A stretch of 64,000 nt of DNA, from NCBI GenBank assembly GCA_034439915.1, contig JAWXBI010000132.1, positions 11,239 through 75,238 on the forward strand, in the 5' to 3' direction. Made by a program: the position numbers and the translations under genes. The DNA comes from JADJLQ01 sp034439915 (lineage in GTDB: Bacteria > Bacteroidota > Bacteroidia > Chitinophagales > Saprospiraceae). The notes below the pieces were generated by a model that saw only the letters and a list, made by a program, of their open reading frames with translations, did not search any database and was not told the DNA's origin. Below, piece after piece: positions 63,313 through 64,000 of this stretch (position 1 is the stretch's first letter; every line of letters starts with the position of its first letter).

Positions 63313-64000
63313 TTATATTTTAAGTCCGATACTGGTTAAAAATTCTTCCCGGTAGTTACTGCCAATAGGAATTTCCATTTTATGAATAAAAACCCGGTTG
63401 CCTTCTATATGAGTGACTTTATTTTTGTTGATGATAAAGGAACGGTGGATGCGTGTAAATTGGGCGGCAGGCAATAAACTTTCCAAGTTGGAAAAAGTCA
63501 TCGTGGGGGAGATTGTAAATTTTTCTGTCACGACCTTGGTATAATTGCCCTGGGCTTCAGCCATCAGCAATTCTTCAAATTTTATTTTAAAGATTTTCCC
63601 TTCGGCACGGAGAAATATAAATTCCGTTCCTGTTACCTGGTTAACCGGCAGGGTATGGCTGAGAGGCATGATTTTCTCCAATACTTTGTCGACCGCGATG
63701 ATGAATCGATCCAGAGAAAATGGTTTGAGCAGGTAATCACAGGCCGATAAATTAAATGCTTCGACAGCATATTCTTTGTATGCCGTGGTAAAAATAACCT
63801 GGGGTACTGTTTTTAACGTCCTGATCAGCGAAATCCCATCCAGCACAGGCATATTGATATCCAGAAACAGGAGGTCAATTTGTTCTTTTTGAAGGATGGC
63901 TTTGGCTTCTATGGCATTGTCCGGGGAAGCTATGACTTTTAACCGGGGGAGATGCACACAATAATTTTCTATGATCTCCCTGGCAATAGGTTCATCGTCG
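63313..64000 (-). CDS. LytTR-type response regulator (partial)
   Basis: Two-component regulator cut by the right edge at its N-terminus. The reading frame stays open to 64000 with the receiver start DDEPIAREII. The receiver has the phosphorylation Asp in LLFLDINMPVLDGISL, then TTAYKEYAVEAF and LLKPFSLDRF. The LytTR DNA-binding domain (about 125-225) has FIFLRAEGKIFKIKFEEL, AEAQGNYTKVV, and FTRIHRSFIINKNKV. The histidine-kinase partner is expected beyond the edge. It probably activates its own or adjacent operons. Confidence 0.93.
   Translation of the reverse strand, partial: DDEPIAREIIENYCVHLPRLKVIASPDNAIEAKAILQKEQIDLLFLDINMPVLDGISLIRTLKTVPQVIFTTAYKEYAVEAFNLSACDYLLKPFSLDRFIIAVDKVLEKIMPLSHTLPVNQVTGTEFIFLRAEGKIFKIKFEELLMAEAQGNYTKVVTEKFTISPTMTFSNLESLLPAAQFTRIHRSFIINKNKVTHIEGNRVFIHKMEIPIGSNYREEFLTSIGLKI

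Overview
The window reads as chromosomal DNA of a Bacteroidota bacterium, probably from the Saprospiria/Chitinophagales side of the phylum (family level is inference). Evidence seen in the sequence: a gliding-motility/type B type IX secretion C-terminal domain, a PUR-family DUF3276 protein, DUF3127 and DUF2795 proteins, a TonB-dependent receptor with a carboxypeptidase-regulatory-like N-terminus, a TAnnTTTG-type promoter, and almost no Shine-Dalgarno signals. Most genes lie on the minus strand in short operons. There is no prophage, CRISPR array or intact insertion sequence.

Layout. 0-6.2 kb: der (cut by the window edge) and era, a conserved hypothetical, then a NadR-like kinase, a TPP riboswitch and a TonB-dependent receptor that is probably for thiamin, and an outer-membrane barrel. 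6.2-17.2 kb: housekeeping genes (cmk, DUF2795, a guanine-deaminase-like enzyme, queA, a MacB-type permease, infC-rpmI-rplT, clpC, a STAS protein, rnz), a 0.9-kb repeat-bearing intergenic stretch and tRNA-Lys(UUU). 17.2-25.9 kb: a sugar block, xylB - GH29 fucosidase - xylA - DUF3127, an EamA permease and a second multidomain GH29. 25.9-30.6 kb: an overlapping operon of a GltD-like flavoprotein/ferredoxin fusion and the two subunits of a 2-oxoacid:ferredoxin oxidoreductase.

30.7-34.9 kb: peroxiredoxin, a 19-copy heptamer array, then an operon read leftward: cysM-like synthase, a JAMM (Mec+-like) protease, a CysO-like sulfur carrier and a MoeZ-like E1/rhodanese. Together these resemble the mycobacterial CysM/CysO/Mec+/MoeZ route of protein-bound cysteine synthesis. 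Upstream of this operon are two tandem, previously unlabelled, very Cys-rich leader ORFs. Each is followed by a rho-independent terminator, both lie behind one good Bacteroidota promoter, and each has a candidate antiterminator pairing. I read this as a double cysteine-codon transcription attenuator and regard it as the most interesting system in the window.

35-64 kb: PUR protein, ABC exporter, ComEA-like HhH protein with ComEC and a FucP-like sugar transporter, dapF, an OmpA protein with an HhH partner, rhomboid protease, kdsD, recQ, aroQ, a pair of tandem paralogous secreted proteins, DJ-1/PfpI and UspA proteins, an M14 peptidase, an ABC-2/M1-peptidase fusion with its ATPase, a serine hydrolase, a Cys-rich lipoprotein, a large SprB-repeat T9SS cargo, a CADD-type pABA-synthase candidate and a LytTR response regulator cut by the right edge.
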